From: Leptodactylus fallax
Taxonomy: Eukaryota > Chordata > Amphibia > Anura > Leptodactylidae
Length of the DNA: 64,000 bases
Direction of reading: 5' to 3'
NCBI GenBank assembly: GCA_947044405.1
Contig: CAMRHE010000076.1
Span: 4,694,001 to 4,758,000 of the forward strand
Position 1 is the first letter of the stretch, and every line of letters begins with the position of its first letter. Shown here piece after piece: positions 59,570 through 64,000 of this stretch. Both the position numbers and the translations under genes were made by a program. The notes under the pieces were generated by a model. It did no database searches. It worked only from the letters and a program-made list of their open reading frames with translations, and was not told the origin of the DNA.

Positions 59570-60176
59570 TAGAGATGGCCAAGACAATGGGTTTGACCAG
59601 AATATCACAAATTATTTGGTTTTTAACAAAATCAATCAATTTGGGATTTGTATCAGACAAATTAAAATGGCCACCGTGACGTGCATTGTGGTAAATTATT
59701 ATAGTCTCTTTGGACTCCCACCTATAATAGGTGGAGGTCCAGGGGAGGTGAAAAAAACCCCACATTTCTACTCACCTCTTTTGGGCCTCCTCGTGGTGTC
59801 TGGTGCTCTCCTGGTGATGTCATGTACCCGGGGTCATTGCTGAGGCCTGTGATTGGGTCACAGCAGTCACATGGGTGCGCCAAGCGTCATGATGTCACAA
59901 TGATCAGCATGCTTTTGTCACCACTGAGGCCCAATTCATGTGACCCTGGGCACATGATGTCACCGAAGTGACCAAGAGAGAGTGTTGAAAGCCATGAGGA
60001 GGCCCAAAAGAGGTGAGTATGAACATTTTCCCTGGGCCTCCACCTATTATATTCTGGAGTCTGAAGAGAATAATAATTTTACTTCTGGTCCGTACTGAGC
60101 TTGTTCAACCCAAAATGAATCAGGGACCTGAGCCACCCGAACCCGAAATGAATCTTGGGAGGTTCAACCATCTCTA
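59570..60176. mobile_element. hAT-like MITE, family A, both ends present
   Basis: TAGAGATGG at the left and CCATCTCTA at the right are inverted ends. The 8-bp flanks TCCAGGTC (59562-59569) and ACCGGGTC (60177-60184) match at six positions, consistent with an old 8-bp hAT target duplication. The middle forms a partial palindrome (GGCCTGTGATTGGGTC with GAGGCCCAATTCATG, and CACCTCTTTTGGGCCTCC with GGAGGCCCAAAAGAGGTG). Confidence 0.75.
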
Positions 60177-60184
60177 ACCGGGTC

Positions 60185-61580
60185 TTTTCACTCCACAATT
60201 GTCAGGATTTGTTAAGCCAAATGAAGGACACGTCCAGTACCAGACTGACCCACCAGGGTACCAGAGGATCCTCTGGCAGGCCCAGGCTCTAGCACAATAA
60301 TTGTCTAGCAAAACACACAAGATTTCAAGACTACTATGATCTATTACTCGGGGTAGTTGTATGGAGTAATTTTTCTTGGTGGGCCCATGGAACCTCAGTT
60401 TGACAGTGAACACATCCGTAGCACATAGAACTCCGGTTTGGAGGTGGTAGACATATTTAGGACTTCAGTCATGGAAGGCAAAGCCTGGAAGGCCCACTTT
60501 GATCTTGTTTCAGGGCTCCCCTATCTTCTCTGTATGCCTATGGCTTGGCCCAAATGGTTATTGAAGTGCCATGCCCAATTAGTCCTAATATTAGATAGAT
60601 CTATCTCTTCATTGCAGAAAATGTCAAGTTTGTTTATGAATGCCAACTCCGCGTATGCATGCCAATTTACCCCATGTAGCTTATCTTGAGCAATATCAGT
60701 TTTTTTTGGCCACAAACTATCTCTTCATTGGCACTAATTTGCTTTTGTTTGCATTTAGTGACAAATTTGTATGCCGTACCAGGCACGTCTCAGGCGCAGC
60801 TATACAGATAAGCAGCGGTTTTAATTCACCAAAGACCTAAACTGAAGCAGTTCATTGTCAAAGGCAAATTTTTATATAATGAAGGAAATAAATTATATAC
60901 TGCGGCTTATTTTACTGTCTGTATTATACTTGATATGGAGGTGAATACAGCTGCAAACAGCACACTAGGACAAATACAGTTCATTACCGCTGTACACAAT
61001 GCTATTATATCAGAATATATATCACTTTAGTTTTATACTTGGAACATTGGGAGAGCCAAACAGTAACATAAATGGAACTTCTAGAAAACAACATCCCCTT
61101 CCCCCCAAATAAAAAAGAAACCATATAAAGCAGCAGTGAATATAAACTGTAAGGTACCGTATAAGTACTGGAGTTGTTCTTGTGTCAATTTTTCCATTTA
61201 ACCATTTCTTATCTGTTTGTTTTTTAAAAGTTGGGTGTCGACAAAGGTCTTGAGTTTTCTGTTCTGTAGGGATTCCAAGACTTCTTATAGGATATCTACA
61301 ATGATCAGGACTGCAGTGTCATGCCAGAAGTTTAACAGTAATTGTGGGAGACACAGACCAAAGATGGGACGGTCTGATGGATTCTGGAGGAAACCGCACA
61401 ATGTAGGAATTACCCCTGGACATGAGAAACTTTATTTCCGTATGATTTCCTTGGCAACTGAACTACTCACTCTGCCAGCCACGGCTTCCACCATCACTAT
61501 CAAACTTCTTGAGGAGACTTGGCCATCTTTGTAACTATAGCACACTTTAATGCTAAAATTTTCAAGTGATACAGTGATTT
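60185..61580. other. intergenic; 60600-61080 repeat-poor
   Basis: No gene with family resemblance. 61080-61560 precedes the satellite and shows no repeat ends. Confidence 0.3.
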
Positions 61581-64000
61581 CCATATTACATGTACTGTAC
61601 TACTCTCTACTGGTATGACATGTACTGTACTCCTCCTGTACTACATGTACTGTAATACTCTCCTTCTATATTACATGTACTGTACTACTCTCTACTGGTA
61701 TGACATGTACTGTACTGTACTCCTCCTGTACTAAATGTACTGTAATACTCTCCTTTTATATTACATGTACTGTACTACTCTCTACCTCTATCACATGTAC
61801 TATACTGCACGCTACTTGTATTACATGTACTGTACTACTCTCTACCTGTACTACATGTCCTGTACTACTCTCTACCTGTACTACATGTACTGTACTACTC
61901 TCTACCTCTATCACATGTACTATACTGCACGCTACTTGTATTACATGTACTGTACTACTCTCTACCTGTACTACATGTACTGTACTACTCTCTACCTGTA
62001 CTACATGTACTGTACTACTCTCTACCTCTATCACATGTACTATACTGCACGCTACTTGTATTACATGTACTGTACTAATCTCTACCTGTATCACATGTAC
62101 TGTACTGCACTATACCTGTATAACATGTACTATACTGCACTCTACCTGTATAACATCTACTGTACTACTCTCTACTGGTATGACATGTACTGTACTGTAC
62201 TCCTCCTGTACTACATGTACTGTAATACTCTCCTTCTATACTACATGTACAGTCCTCTGTCAGTACTACGTGTACATGTACTGTAGCTATTGTATGCTCC
62301 TGATTACATGCTCGGTACTGCTCTCTACCTGCACTACATGTACTATACTACTCTCTACTTATACTGTATGTACCATACTATTCTCTACCTGTACTGCATG
62401 CACTATACTGCTCTCTACCTGAACCACATGTACTGTGCTATTCTCTACCTATACTATATGTCCTGTACTACTCTCTACCTGTACTACATGTACTGTGCTA
62501 AACTCTACCTGTACTACATGTACTGTACTACTCTCTACATATACTACATGTACTGTACTACACTCTACCTGTACTACATATCCTGTACCGCTCTCTACCT
62601 GTACTACATGTACTGTACTGCCCTCTACCTATACTATATGTACTGTACTACTCTCTACCTATACTATATGTACTGTACTACTCTCTACCTATACTATATG
62701 TACTGTACTGCTCTCTACCTGTACTACATGTACTGTACTACTCTCTACCTGTACTACATGTACTATACTGCTCTCTACCTGTACTACATGTACTGTGCTA
62801 AACTCTACCTGTACAACATGTACTGTACTACTCTCTACCTGTACTATATGTACTGTACTACTCTCTACATATACTACATGTACTGTACTGCTCTCTACAT
62901 ATACTACATGTACTGTACTGCCCTCTACCTGTACTACATGTACTGTACTACACTCTACCTGTACTACATGTCCTGTACCGCTCTCTACCTGTATTACATG
63001 TACTGTACTGCCCTCTACCTATACTATATGTACTGTACTACTCTCTACCTATACTATATGTACTGTACTGCTCTCTACCTGTACTACATGTATTGTACTA
63101 CTCTCTACCTGTACTATATGTACTGTACTACTCTCTACATATACTACATGTACTGTACTGCTCTCTACCTGTACTACATGTACTGTACTACTCTATACCT
63201 GTACTATATGTACTGTACTACTCTCTACATATACTACATGTACTGTACTCCTCTCTACCTGTACTACATGTACAGTACTGCTCTCTACTTGTACTACATG
63301 TACTGTACTGCTCTCTACCTGTACTACATGTACTGTACTGCTCTCTACCTGTACTACATGTCCTGTACCGCTCTCTACCTGTACTATATGTCCTGTACTG
63401 CTCTCTACCTGTACTACATGTACTGTACTGCTCTCTACCTGTACTACATGTACTGTACTGCTCTCTACTTGTACTACATGTACTGTACTGCTCTCTACCT
63501 GTACTACATGTACTGTACTGTTCTCTACCTGTACTATATGTACTGTACTACTCTCTACATATACTACATGTACTGTACTGCTCTCTACCTGTACTATATG
63601 TACTGTACTACTCTCTACCTGTACTACATGTACTGTACTGCTCTCTACTTGTACTACATGTACTGTACTGCTCTCTACCTGTACTACATGTCCTGTACCG
63701 CTCTCTACCTGTACTATATGTACTGTACTACTCTCTACCTGTACTATATGTACTGTACTACTCTCTACATATACTACATGTACTGTACTGCTCTCTACCT
63801 GTACTACATGTACTGTACTACTCTCTACCTGTACTATATGTACTGTACTACTCTCTACATATACTACATGTACTGTACAGCTCTCTACCTGTACTACATG
63901 TACTGCACTGCTCTCTACTTGTACTACATATAATGTACTGCTCTCTACCTGTACTATATGTACTGTACTGCTCTCTACCTGTACTACATGTACTGTACTG
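61581..64000. repeat. 30-bp tandem array (minisatellite/satellite), open at window end
   Basis: About 80 units of TACTGTACTACTCTC plus TACCTGTACTACATG fill the last 2.4 kb and run off the edge. Near 61771-62060 a four-unit (120-bp) higher-order repeat is present three times, marked by TATACTGCACGCTACTTG at 61801, 61921 and 62041. Near 63110-63260 and 63720-63870 a three-unit (90-bp) pattern appears, marked by CTACATATACTACATG. Because 30 is a multiple of 3, stop-free frames persist: a 547-codon frame at 62290-63933 repeats YYMYCTTLYL, and 61700-62422 another. I regard these as artefacts, not genes. Confidence 0.97.

Noticed and set aside
61700..63933. Open frames of 240, 183 and 547 codons in the terminal region
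   Set aside because: They are a product of a 30-bp tandem repeat lacking stops. The same DNA is open in several frames and on both strands, with no start context, domain or codon bias.

Overview
This window is vertebrate intergenic DNA, most likely from a frog or toad (Anura). I find no intact host protein gene, no tRNA or rRNA gene and no bacterial-style operon. The frog assignment is an inference. It rests on a Penelope-like retroelement, several Tc1-like transposons, L1/Tx1-like and L2-like LINE pieces, and many fold-back MITE families with ends I associate with anuran genomes (TTAAAGGGAATCTGTCAG, TAGAGATGGGCGAA, GGCTAAGGCCCC). A related vertebrate is possible.

Layout. 1-1.1 kb: 3' end of a Penelope-like element with a GIY-YIG endonuclease and, downstream, a hammerhead-ribozyme-like motif. 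1.5-4.1 kb: degenerate minisatellites hosting small transposon insertions. 4.5-5.7 kb: repeat-poor AT-rich DNA. 6-10.2 kb: fold-back MITEs and a tRNA-derived SINE. 10.5-11.3 kb: 5'-truncated L2/Rex1-like LINE. 12.9-19.7 kb: more MITEs, a degenerate repeat field and a 5'-truncated L1/Tx1-like LINE with a perfect 12-bp target-site duplication. 21.1-21.9 kb: a hAT-like MITE containing a 46-bp minisatellite. 24.3-33.2 kb: TTAA-flanked and other fold-back MITEs and a 55-bp minisatellite. 33.6-35.3 kb: a complete-length, mutated Tc1 element in a (TA)n tract. 36-44 kb: repeat-poor blocks, MITEs, a 23-bp minisatellite and GATA microsatellites. 44.7-47.4 kb: a Tc1 fragment beside a 30-bp tandem array that is split by another, nearly intact Tc1 element. 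48.9-49.25 kb: a previously hidden GTSF1-family (CHHC zinc-finger) pseudogene on the minus strand. 50-60 kb: nested MITEs, a tandem duplication that preserves an empty and a filled TTAA site, TCTA microsatellites and an internally deleted Tc1. 61.6-64 kb: a second 30-bp tandem array, still running at the window edge, whose long open frames are an artefact of its period.

The coding remnants do not work together. They are independent mobile elements plus one decayed host-like gene. The most informative signals are the layered insertions (which element landed in which), the GTSF1-like relic, the ribozyme-like motif of the Penelope element, and repeat-poor islands that could hold conserved regulatory DNA.
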